This document shows positions 1-5,093 of a DNA stretch of 10,831 nucleotides, piece after piece. The first letter of the stretch is position 1. Every line of letters starts with the position of its first letter. The stretch is from positions 1 to 10,831 of the forward strand of contig CAKSNI010000019.1 in the NCBI GenBank assembly GCA_934476025.1, given 5' to 3'. A program made the position numbers and the translations under genes. A model generated the notes under the pieces. The model was not told the DNA's origin. It ran no database searches and saw only the letters and a list, made by a program, of their open reading frames with translations. The stretch comes from an uncultured Eubacteriales bacterium. GTDB taxonomy: Bacteria; Bacillota; Clostridia; Oscillospirales; Acutalibacteraceae.

Positions 1-4
1 GAAT

Positions 5-10
5 AGGTGG
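5..10 (+). promoter_or_regulatory. Ribosome binding site deciding the proS start
   Basis: AGGTGG lies 8 nt before the ATG at 19 but only 2 nt before the ATG at 13, so it supports translation from 19. Nothing can be said about the proS promoter, which lies outside the window. Confidence 0.7.
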
Positions 11-18
11 TTATGATT

Positions 19-1452
19 ATGGCGAAAGAAAAACTTGTCAAAGAAATTACTTCCATGGAAGAAGATTTCGCAAAATGGTATACCGATGTAGTGCTCAAGG
101 CCGAACTGATCGATTATTCGTCGGTAAAGGGCTGTATGATTCTGCGCCCGTACGGCTATGCGATTTGGGAAAACATCCAGCATCTGATGGATGCCATGTT
201 TAAAGAAACCGGGCATGAAAATGTCTATATGCCGCTCTTTATCCCGGAAAGCCTTCTCCAAAAGGAAAAGGATCATATCGAAGGCTTTGCTCCCGAAGTG
301 GCCTGGGTAACCCACGGGGGCAATGAAAAACTGGAGGAACGCCTGTGCGTCCGCCCGACTTCGGAAACGCTTTTCTGCGACCATTTTAAAAATGTTGTCC
401 ATTCCTATCGGGATCTGCCGAAACTTTACAATCAGTGGTGCAGTGTGGTTCGTTGGGAAAAAACAACCCGTCCGTTTTTGCGTTCCCGGGAATTTCTGTG
501 GCAGGAAGGCCACACCCTCCACGCAACAGCCAAAGAGGCCAAAGCGGAAACCGAGCGGATGCTGAATGTGTATGCTCAGTTTTGCGAAAAATACCTGGCT
601 ATGCCGGTGGTTAAAGGGCAGAAAACCGAAAAAGAGCGCTTTGCCGGCGCGGAAGCAACCTATACCATCGAAGCATTGATGCATGACGGGAAAGCACTGC
701 AAAGCGGCACTTCCCATTATTTCGGTAACGGGTTTGCCAAAGCGTTTGATATTTCCTTTACCGATCGGGATAACAACCTGGCGGTGCCTTACGAAACTTC
801 CTGGGGTTCCACTACCCGGCTGATCGGCGCGGTAATTATGACCCACGGCGACAATAACGGGTTGGTTCTGCCTCCGGCCATTGCTCCGGTTCAGGTAATT
901 ATCGTACCGGTTGCGGCACATAAGCCGGGGGTGAAAGAAGCAGCCGAAGAAATCTTCAACCGCCTCAAAAAGGTGGCTCGGGTGAAAATGGATGTTTCGG
1001 ACAACTCTCCGGGATGGAAGTTCGCTGAGTACGAAATGAAGGGGGTTCCGCTGCGGCTGGAGGTCGGCCCGCGGGATCTGGAAAATAATCAGTGTGTGCT
1101 GGTTCGCCGGGATAACGGAGAAAAAACGGCGGTGTCGCTGGATTCCTTGGAAGAAGCGGTTCCGCAAATGCTGACAGCGGTTCACGACGGGTTGTATCAG
1201 AAGGCTTTGGACCGTCGGGAGCAAATGACCTACGATGCGCGGAGTCTGGATGAAATGGTGGATATCGCCGAACATAAACCGGGCTTTATCCGGGCTATGT
1301 GGTGTGGAGATCGTGCCTGCGAAGACACTCTCAAGGAAAAAGCCGGCGTTTCTTCCCGGTGCATTCCTTTCCGGCAGGAAGCTCTTTCGGATACCTGCGT
1401 GTGTTGCGGTAAAAAAGCAAAATATATGTTGTATTGGGGCAAGGCGTATTAA
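19..1452 (+). CDS. proS: Prolyl-tRNA synthetase, short archaeal/eukaryotic-like type
   Basis: Cytoplasmic class II aminoacyl-tRNA synthetase that joins L-proline to tRNA-Pro using ATP. Residues 111-117 read VRPTSET. Motif 2 spans about 144-165 (RWE, RPFLR, WQEGH). Motif 3 spans about 263-285 (GSTTRLIGAVIMTHGD). The anticodon-binding domain begins near 289. The C-terminal domain carries C429, C434, C460 and C463, the pattern of the zinc site in the Thermus-type enzyme, and the protein ends in GKAY; in that family the terminal tyrosine reaches the active site. There is no editing insertion between motifs 2 and 3, unlike the longer bacterial ProRS. Length is 477 residues, typical of this type. 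I chose the ATG at 19 because AGGTGG at 5-10 lies 8 nt upstream; the GTG at 7 and ATG at 13 are too close to it or overlap it. An in-frame TAG at 4-6 limits the upstream end. Confidence 0.97.
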   Translation: MAKEKLVKEITSMEEDFAKWYTDVVLKAELIDYSSVKGCMILRPYGYAIWENIQHLMDAMFKETGHENVYMPLFIPESLLQKEKDHIEGFAPEVAWVTHGGNEKLEERLCVRPTSETLFCDHFKNVVHSYRDLPKLYNQWCSVVRWEKTTRPFLRSREFLWQEGHTLHATAKEAKAETERMLNVYAQFCEKYLAMPVVKGQKTEKERFAGAEATYTIEALMHDGKALQSGTSHYFGNGFAKAFDISFTDRDNNLAVPYETSWGSTTRLIGAVIMTHGDNNGLVLPPAIAPVQVIIVPVAAHKPGVKEAAEEIFNRLKKVARVKMDVSDNSPGWKFAEYEMKGVPLRLEVGPRDLENNQCVLVRRDNGEKTAVSLDSLEEAVPQMLTAVHDGLYQKALDRREQMTYDARSLDEMVDIAEHKPGFIRAMWCGDRACEDTLKEKAGVSSRCIPFRQEALSDTCVCCGKKAKYMLYWGKAY

Positions 1453-1470
1453 ACCGTCCCAACAAAAAGA

Positions 1471-1515
1471 TTCCCGGGCGGCAGACCAAGGGCTGCAGCC
1501 TGGGAATTTGTTTGT
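1471..1515 (+). terminator. Intrinsic terminator after proS
   Basis: TTCCCGGGC (1471-1479) pairs with GCCTGGGAA (1498-1506) through nine pairs including one G-T wobble, and GCAG/CTGC (1481-1484 with 1493-1496) extends the stem inward. TTTGTTTGT follows at 1507-1515. An A-rich tract (AACAAAAAGA, 1461-1470) precedes the stem, so it could also act on the opposite strand. It lies 18 nt after the proS stop codon and separates proS from the ribosomal operon. Confidence 0.88.
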
Positions 1516-1533
1516 CATTTTGCACAAAAACGG

Positions 1534-1567
1534 AGTCAAAAATTTTTAAAAATTCGTTGAAAAAAAT
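1534..1567 (+). promoter_or_regulatory. AT-rich tract upstream of the S10 promoter
   Basis: The stretch is almost pure A/T and includes the perfect 14-bp palindrome AATTTTTAAAAATT at 1541-1554. It lies roughly 58 to 91 bp before the predicted transcription start. It may act as a distal UP-like element for the RNA polymerase alpha C-terminal domains, or simply be a curved A-tract. Strong ribosomal promoters often have such tracts; a function here is inference. Confidence 0.4.
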
Positions 1568-1589
1568 CCCTCGGAAAGAAAGAAATTTC

Positions 1590-1618
1590 TTGCATTCGGA
1601 ACCGTACTGTGGTAAAAT
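1590..1618 (+). promoter_or_regulatory. Sigma-A promoter of the S10-spc operon
   Basis: The -35 box is TTGCAT (1590-1595). After exactly 17 bp comes the -10 box TAAAAT (1613-1618), which matches the consensus at five of six bases and is preceded by TGG, an extended -10 element. Transcription should start near 1625. It sits between the proS terminator and the long rpsJ leader, where the main operon promoter is expected. No second good promoter was seen inside the operon. Confidence 0.8.
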
Positions 1619-1672
1619 GCATAGGTACGCGAAAGGCGTATTGTCATGCGATGATGTGGGAGGTGGCTGACC

Positions 1673-1711
1673 TTGAGTCAGGAAATTTCCACGGAGTATG
1701 TCCGATTTTAA
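1673..1711 (+). CDS. Possible 12-codon leader peptide (MSQEISTEYVRF)
   Basis: GGGAGGTGG (1658-1666) contains GGAGGTG (1659-1665), a perfect match to the anti-Shine-Dalgarno sequence. Seven nt later the TTG at 1673 opens a frame of 12 codons ending in TAA at 1709-1711. The same operon uses a TTG start in rpsE and a GTG start in rplN, so a TTG start is not foreign here. The ribosome binding site overlaps the GTGG/CCAC stem, so folding could hide it. The peptide has no run of one amino acid and no recognised family. It may equally be a chance frame beside an RNA-structure element. Confidence 0.25.
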   Translation: MSQEISTEYVRF

Positions 1712-1732
1712 ACCGGGCGAAATGCTTCAGAC

Positions 1733-1787
1733 ACAACGGTTCAGGCATCTTGCGAGCCTGAATAGGCAACCCCGAAACGGGCGTTGT
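1733..1787 (+). promoter_or_regulatory. Predicted three-way junction in the leader
   Basis: ACAACG (1733-1738) pairs with CGTTGT (1782-1787) as the closing stem. Inside it, TTCAGGC (1740-1746) pairs with GCCTGAA (1756-1762), and CCCG (1771-1774) pairs with CGGG (1778-1781). All pairs are Watson-Crick. The 3' side of the closing stem ends 2 nt before the terminator-like hairpin, so the two would fold as neighbours. This is the shape expected of a sensing domain next to an expression platform, but that reading is inference. Confidence 0.5.
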
Positions 1788-1789
1788 AC

Positions 1790-1824
1790 CCGGATTCACC
1801 GTAACCCCAGTGATTCCGGTTTTT
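1790..1824 (+). terminator. Candidate attenuator in the rpsJ leader
   Basis: CCGGATTCAC (1790-1799) pairs with GTGATTCCGG (1810-1819): five pairs, one T-T mismatch, then four pairs. The loop is 10 nt and five T residues follow at 1820-1824. It is weaker than the proS terminator because of the mismatch and short T-tract, which suits a partial, regulated stop about 70 nt before rpsJ. The upstream CCGGG at 1713-1717 could pair with CCCGG at 1789-1793 and would then block the hairpin. Confidence 0.5.
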
Positions 1825-1895
1825 CAATGTGAGATGAAGAAACACACGGAACAGTGTGAGCTAGCCCGCCAACTCATCAAGGAGGCGACAGTCAA

Positions 1896-2207
1896 ATGGC
1901 AGTAAAAGAAAAGATCCGTATCAGAATTAAAGGTTATGACCATGCACTTGTAGACCAGTCCGCAGAAAAAATTGTGGAAACCGCTAAACGTACAGGCGCT
2001 CGGGTGTCCGGTCCGGTACCGCTCCCCACTGAAAAGGAAGTTGTAACCATTCTCCGTGCTGTGCATAAGTACAAAGATTCCCGTGAACAGTTCGAAACCC
2101 GGATCCACAAAAGACTCATCGACGTGATCAGACCGTCCAACAAAACCGTTGAGGCTCTGACCGGTCTTGAGCTCCCAGCCGGCGTTGAAATCGAAATCAA
2201 ACTGTAA
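1896..2207 (+). CDS. rpsJ: 30S ribosomal protein S10 (uS10)
   Basis: Component of the 30S head; in well-studied bacteria S10 (NusE) also joins antitermination complexes and contacts NusG. The 103 residues match the usual length. Family signatures seen are the start IRIRIKGYDHALVD (8-21), the middle SGPVPLPTEK (38-47) and HKYKDSREQFE (57-67), and the end PAGVEIEIKL. The ATG at 1896 follows AAGGAGG (1879-1885) by 10 nt. It is the first gene of the operon, behind a long structured leader, and is followed by a 68-nt gap with two hairpins before rplC. Confidence 0.98.
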   Translation: MAVKEKIRIRIKGYDHALVDQSAEKIVETAKRTGARVSGPVPLPTEKEVVTILRAVHKYKDSREQFETRIHKRLIDVIRPSNKTVEALTGLELPAGVEIEIKL

Positions 2208-2275
2208 TTCGGTTCAAGGCTGACCGTGGTCATGTTGGAACATTCCAACCAATAACTACAAGGAGGAAACTCGCA
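2208..2275 (+). promoter_or_regulatory. Tandem stem-loops between rpsJ and rplC
   Basis: TGAC (2221-2224) pairs with GTCA (2229-2232) around the loop CGTG. GTTGGA (2234-2239) pairs with TCCAAC (2244-2249) around the loop ACAT. No T-tract follows, so termination is unlikely. The rplC ribosome binding site AAGGAGG starts at 2260. The gap opens directly after the stop codon with TTCGGTTCAA, nearly repeated after rplW. Possible roles are processing, stability or translational control; none is shown. Confidence 0.55.
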
Positions 2276-2908
2276 ATGAAAAAAGGAATCGTTGGCAAAA
2301 AGCTCGGTATGACTCAGCTTTTTGACGCAAACGGAAATGTCGTTCCGGTAACGGTTATCGAAGCCGGTCCCTGCGTAATTTCTCAAAAGAAAACGCTGGA
2401 AAGCGACGGGTATGAAGCGGTTCAGGTCGGTTATGGCGATCTGAAGGCTTCCAAAGTCAACAAACCGATGAAAGGTCACTTCGCCAAAGGCGATGTTGCC
2501 CCGAAGAAAGTTCTTCGTGAATTCCGGTTTGAAGACATCAGCGGCATGAACGTCGGCGATCTGATCAAGGCAGACGTTTTTGCGGAAGGTGATGTTGTGG
2601 ATGTACGCGGCACTTCCAAAGGGAAGGGCTATGCCGGCACCATCAAACGCTGGAACTTCCACAGACTCAAAGAAACTCACGGTACCGGCCCGGTACATCG
2701 TCACGGCGGCTCTTTGGGCGCTTGCTCCAGCCCGTCCCGTGTATTCAAGGGCAAAAAGATGGCAGGTCACCTGGGGAACGAACGCGTTACCGTTCAGCAC
2801 CTGAGTGTTGTTAAGGTGGATGCCGAAAATAATATCATTGCTGTAAAAGGTGCGGTTCCGGGCCCCAAGGGCGGAATTGTTGTCCTGTTCGACAGCGTGA
2901 AAGCCTAA
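2276..2908 (+). CDS. rplC: 50S ribosomal protein L3 (uL3)
   Basis: Early-assembling 50S protein that binds 23S rRNA and sends a long extension towards the peptidyl transferase centre. It has 210 residues, usual for the family. It starts MKKGIVGKKLGMTQLFD. Residues 111-130 (RGTSKGKGYAGTIKRWNFHR) and the following stretch with THGTGPVHRHGGS, SSPSRVFKGKKMAGHLG and the downstream VTVQ are the conserved rRNA-contact loop. AAGGAGG (2260-2266) lies 9 nt before the ATG. The next gene, rplD, begins 18 nt after its stop. Confidence 0.98.
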   Translation: MKKGIVGKKLGMTQLFDANGNVVPVTVIEAGPCVISQKKTLESDGYEAVQVGYGDLKASKVNKPMKGHFAKGDVAPKKVLREFRFEDISGMNVGDLIKADVFAEGDVVDVRGTSKGKGYAGTIKRWNFHRLKETHGTGPVHRHGGSLGACSSPSRVFKGKKMAGHLGNERVTVQHLSVVKVDAENNIIAVKGAVPGPKGGIVVLFDSVKA

Positions 2909-2926
2909 GGGAAGGAGTGCTGAAAA

Positions 2927-3550
2927 ATGCCTAACGTAGCAGTATTGGATATGGCCGGCAAAAATGTTGGGGAAATCGCTTTGAGCGACGCCGTTTTTGC
3001 TATTGAGCCGAACGCCGTCGTCATGCACGCGGCTGTGGTAAATTATCTCGCAAATCAGCGGCAGGGCACCCAGTCCACTTTGACCCGGACGGAAGTTTCC
3101 GGCGGTGGTAAAAAACCGTGGAGACAGAAAGGCACCGGTCATGCAAGACAAGGTTCCATCCGTGCTCCGCAGTGGACTCACGGCGGAATTGTTCATGCTC
3201 CGAAGCCCCGGGATTATTCCTACTCGCTGAACAAAAAAGTTCGCAGATTGGCCCTCAAGTCGGCTCTGTCCGATAAAGTAGCCAACGGCGCTCTCATCGT
3301 TCTGGATGAATTTAAACTGGATTCCTACAAAACCAAAGTGGCGGTAGATTGCCTGAAAGCCATCGGCGCCGGCAAGAAAACCCTGTTTGTACTGGCTGAT
3401 AACAACGCTTTTGCCGTGAAGAGCTGCGCAAACATTCCGGGTGTGAAAACCGCTCAGTACAATACCATTAACACCTACGATATTCTTCACGCAGACACCA
3501 TGGTGATCGTCAAGAGTGCCGTAGCGAAAATCGAGGAGGTGTATGCATAA
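2927..3550 (+). CDS. rplD: 50S ribosomal protein L4 (uL4)
   Basis: 50S protein whose long loop lines the peptide exit tunnel. In E. coli L4 also represses its own operon at the S10 leader, so it is one candidate regulator of the structured leader here. Length is 207 residues. The tunnel loop lies at about 45-95 and contains KKPWRQKGTGHARQGS (62-77) and HGGIVHAPKPRDYSY. A Rossmann-like C-terminal part holds ALIVLDEF (112-119) and TLFVLADNNAF. AAGGAG (2912-2917) lies 9 nt before the ATG. The TAA stop shares one base with the rplW ATG (TAATG). Confidence 0.98.
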   Translation: MPNVAVLDMAGKNVGEIALSDAVFAIEPNAVVMHAAVVNYLANQRQGTQSTLTRTEVSGGGKKPWRQKGTGHARQGSIRAPQWTHGGIVHAPKPRDYSYSLNKKVRRLALKSALSDKVANGALIVLDEFKLDSYKTKVAVDCLKAIGAGKKTLFVLADNNAFAVKSCANIPGVKTAQYNTINTYDILHADTMVIVKSAVAKIEEVYA

Positions 3551-3843
3551 TGAAAACCGCTCAGGATATCATTATCGCTCCGATCATCACCGAAAAGAGC
3601 ATGTCGGTTGTTGCCGATAAGAAATACACCTTTAAAGTCGCTCCGGACGCGAACAAGATTGAAATTGCCAATGCCGTCCAGACCCTTTTCGGTGTCAAAG
3701 TGGCAAAGGTGAACACCGTGAACGTCCGCGGCCGCGCGCGCCGCATGGGGCGTTATCAGGGAACCACTTCTTCCTATAAGAAAGCGGTTGTCACCCTGAA
3801 GGCCGATTCCAAGACCATCGAATTCTTCGACGGCCTCATGTAA
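3550..3843 (+). CDS. rplW: 50S ribosomal protein L23 (uL23)
   Basis: 50S protein at the tunnel exit, the known docking site for trigger factor and signal recognition particle. It has 97 residues, in the usual range. Signatures are IIAPIITEKSM near the start, YTFKV (26-30), and the loop NVRGRARRMGRYQG (57-70). Its ATG overlaps the rplD stop by one base, and its ribosome binding site GAGGAGGT (3533-3540) lies inside the end of rplD, which suggests coupled translation. A 91-nt gap with two hairpins follows. Confidence 0.98.
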   Translation: MKTAQDIIIAPIITEKSMSVVADKKYTFKVAPDANKIEIANAVQTLFGVKVAKVNTVNVRGRARRMGRYQGTTSSYKKAVVTLKADSKTIEFFDGLM

Positions 3844-3934
3844 TTCGGTTGAATGTGCCTGGAAGCATGAGTGCTTCGGGTGATGTATGAAGTACCACGG
3901 TACTTCGCTAAGCCTAAATAGGAGAGTGAAAAGT
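3844..3934 (+). promoter_or_regulatory. Tandem stem-loops between rplW and rplB
   Basis: This is the longest gap inside the operon. GAAGCA (3862-3867) pairs with TGCTTC (3872-3877) around the loop TGAG, and CCT (3858-3860) can add three more pairs with GGG (3878-3880), bulging G3861. GAAGTAC (3889-3895) pairs with GTACTTC (3900-3906) around CACG. No T-tract follows. The rplB ribosome binding site starts at 3920. The gap begins TTCGGTTGAA right after the stop codon, as does the rpsJ-rplC gap apart from one base. Confidence 0.6.
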
Positions 3935-4771
3935 ATGGCTATTAAACATTATAAGCCGACTACCCCGGGCCGCCGCGGAATGACCACGATGGATTATTCC
4001 TGCCTTTCCAAGGTTGCTCCGGAAAGAAGTCTGCTTGCCCCGCTGAAAAAGAATGCCGGCCGCAACAGCTATGGCCGCATCACCGTCCGCCATCGCGGCG
4101 GCGGAAACCGCAGAAAATACAGAATCATCGACTTCAAGCGTGATCTGACCGGAATTCCGGCTACGGTTCTTACCATTGAATACGATCCGAACCGCTCCGC
4201 GTTCATTGCGCTGGTTCAGTATGACAATGAAGCCAAGGAAAAACGCTACATCATCGCTCCGACGGATCTGAAGGTCGGCGATGTGGTGGTCAGCGGTCCG
4301 GATGCGGATATCAAACCGGGCAATGCGCTGCCGCTTGCCAACATCCCGGTTGGTACCTTTATCCACAACATTGAGCTGTACGCCGGTCGCGGCGCTCAGC
4401 TTGCCAGAAGCGCCGGCAACATGGCTCAGCTGATGGCAAAAGAAAACGGCATGGCGCTGCTCCGTCTGCCCTCCGGTGAATTGCGGAATGTTTCCGCTGC
4501 CTGCATGGCTACCATCGGTCAGGTCAGCAATCCGGAACACAGCAACATCAACTACGGGAAAGCCGGCCGTAAGCGTCACATGGGTTGGCGTCCGACGGTC
4601 CGCGGTTCGGTTATGAACCCCTGTGATCACCCCCACGGCGGTGGTGAAGGCAGAGCGCCGATCGGTCGTCCGGGTCCTGTTACCCCCTGGGGTAAACCGG
4701 CTCTGGGTTATAAGACCCGTAAGAAACACAAGAGTACCGATAAGTACATTGTGAAACGCCGCAATAAATAA
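3935..4771 (+). CDS. rplB: 50S ribosomal protein L2 (uL2)
   Basis: Core 50S protein needed for subunit joining and for the peptidyl transferase region. With the ATG at 3935 it has 278 residues, close to the family norm. It begins MAIKHYKPTTPGRRG. RHRGGGNRRKYRIIDFKR (53-70) is the rRNA-binding part, and the signature MNPCDHPHGGGEG (227-239) carries the conserved histidine near the active centre. The C-terminus is strongly basic. An in-frame ATG at 3887 would add 16 residues but lies within the hairpin region and lacks a ribosome binding site; AGGAG (3920-3924) lies 10 nt before 3935. Confidence 0.97.
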   Translation: MAIKHYKPTTPGRRGMTTMDYSCLSKVAPERSLLAPLKKNAGRNSYGRITVRHRGGGNRRKYRIIDFKRDLTGIPATVLTIEYDPNRSAFIALVQYDNEAKEKRYIIAPTDLKVGDVVVSGPDADIKPGNALPLANIPVGTFIHNIELYAGRGAQLARSAGNMAQLMAKENGMALLRLPSGELRNVSAACMATIGQVSNPEHSNINYGKAGRKRHMGWRPTVRGSVMNPCDHPHGGGEGRAPIGRPGPVTPWGKPALGYKTRKKHKSTDKYIVKRRNK

Positions 4772-4794
4772 GTCAGACGAAAGGAGAATTGATT

Positions 4795-5070
4795 ATGGGA
4801 AGAAGCGTTAAAAAAGGCCCTTTTGTACAGGCCGCTTTGATGAAGAAAATCACTGCGATGAATGCTGCCGGTGAAAAGAAAGTTCTGAAAACCTGGAGCC
4901 GTTCATCCACCATTTTCCCCGATTTCGTCGGACACACGATTGCAGTTCATGACGGACGCAAACATGTTCCGGTCTATGTAACTGAGGATATGGTAGGTCA
5001 CAAGCTCGGTGAATTTGCCCCGACCAGAACCTTCAAGGGCCACGCCGGAGCCAAAACCACCGGCAAATAA
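4795..5070 (+). CDS. rpsS: 30S ribosomal protein S19 (uS19)
   Basis: Protein of the 30S head that binds 16S rRNA next to S13 and approaches the A-site tRNA. It has 91 residues, typical. It begins MGRSVKKGPF; the middle reads WSRSSTIFPDFVGHTIAVHDG and the end has VGHKLGEFAPTRTFKGH (68-84). The ATG at 4795 follows AAGGAG (4781-4786) by 8 nt; the in-frame TTG at 4789 is only 2 nt from that site and is rejected. The 23-nt spacers on either side of this gene are similar to each other. Confidence 0.97.
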   Translation: MGRSVKKGPFVQAALMKKITAMNAAGEKKVLKTWSRSSTIFPDFVGHTIAVHDGRKHVPVYVTEDMVGHKLGEFAPTRTFKGHAGAKTTGK

Positions 5071-5093
5071 GTCGGCGAAAGGAGAGTTAAACC

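Larger units (their letters stand above)
1625..1895 (+). promoter_or_regulatory. Structured 5' leader of the S10-spc operon
   Basis: About 270 nt lie between the predicted start and rpsJ with no convincing long gene. By eye the RNA can form these elements in order. (a) TACGC/GCGTA, 1626-1630 with 1636-1640. (b) CTGAC/GTCAG, 1667-1671 with 1677-1681, inside GTGG/CCAC, 1663-1666 with 1689-1692. (c) CGGA/TCCG, 1692-1695 with 1701-1704. (d) A three-way junction at 1733-1787. (e) A terminator-like hairpin at 1790-1824. (f) CACAC/GTGTG, 1843-1847 with 1854-1858. The rpsJ ribosome binding site AAGGAGG (1879-1885) follows. Elements (b) and (c) meet end to end at 1692 and may compete. In E. coli the S10 leader is the target of L4 autoregulation; no sequence match to that leader was recognised and the ligand, if any, is unknown. 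No T-box consensus was seen. Confidence 0.65.

Noticed and set aside
1434..1670. 78-codon + strand frame overlapping the end of proS
   Set aside because: It runs through the proS terminator and the S10 promoter, has no good ribosome binding site, and its product is of low complexity.
1681..1690. GGAAATTTCC palindrome as an operator site
   Set aside because: Ten bases within an RNA leader, only one copy, and downstream of the promoter. It is better explained as part of the local stem region or chance.
1646..1761. ATG frames at 1646 (ATG CGA TGA) and 1651 (36 codons) in the leader
   Set aside because: Only a weak AAAGG lies before them, and the longer frame has no spacing-correct site. The TTG frame at 1673 has a much better ribosome binding site.
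1625..1895. T-box riboswitch in the rpsJ leader
   Set aside because: No AGGGTGG-type T-box consensus before the T5 hairpin, and T-boxes are not expected for ribosomal operons.
1453..1895. Transfer RNA or other known RNA gene between proS and rpsJ
   Set aside because: No cloverleaf with a TTC-type arm or CCA end could be drawn. The three-way junction lacks tRNA features.
1934..3490. Open frame of 518 codons on the - strand opposite rpsJ, rplC and rplD
   Set aside because: It is antisense to three certain genes and the gaps between them, has no ribosome binding site seen and no recognisable protein features. It is explained by codon bias of the + strand genes.
3887..3934. 16-codon N-terminal extension of L2 from the ATG at 3887
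   Set aside because: No ribosome binding site, falls in the hairpin region, and L2 proteins start at MAIK; 3935 has AGGAG at proper distance.
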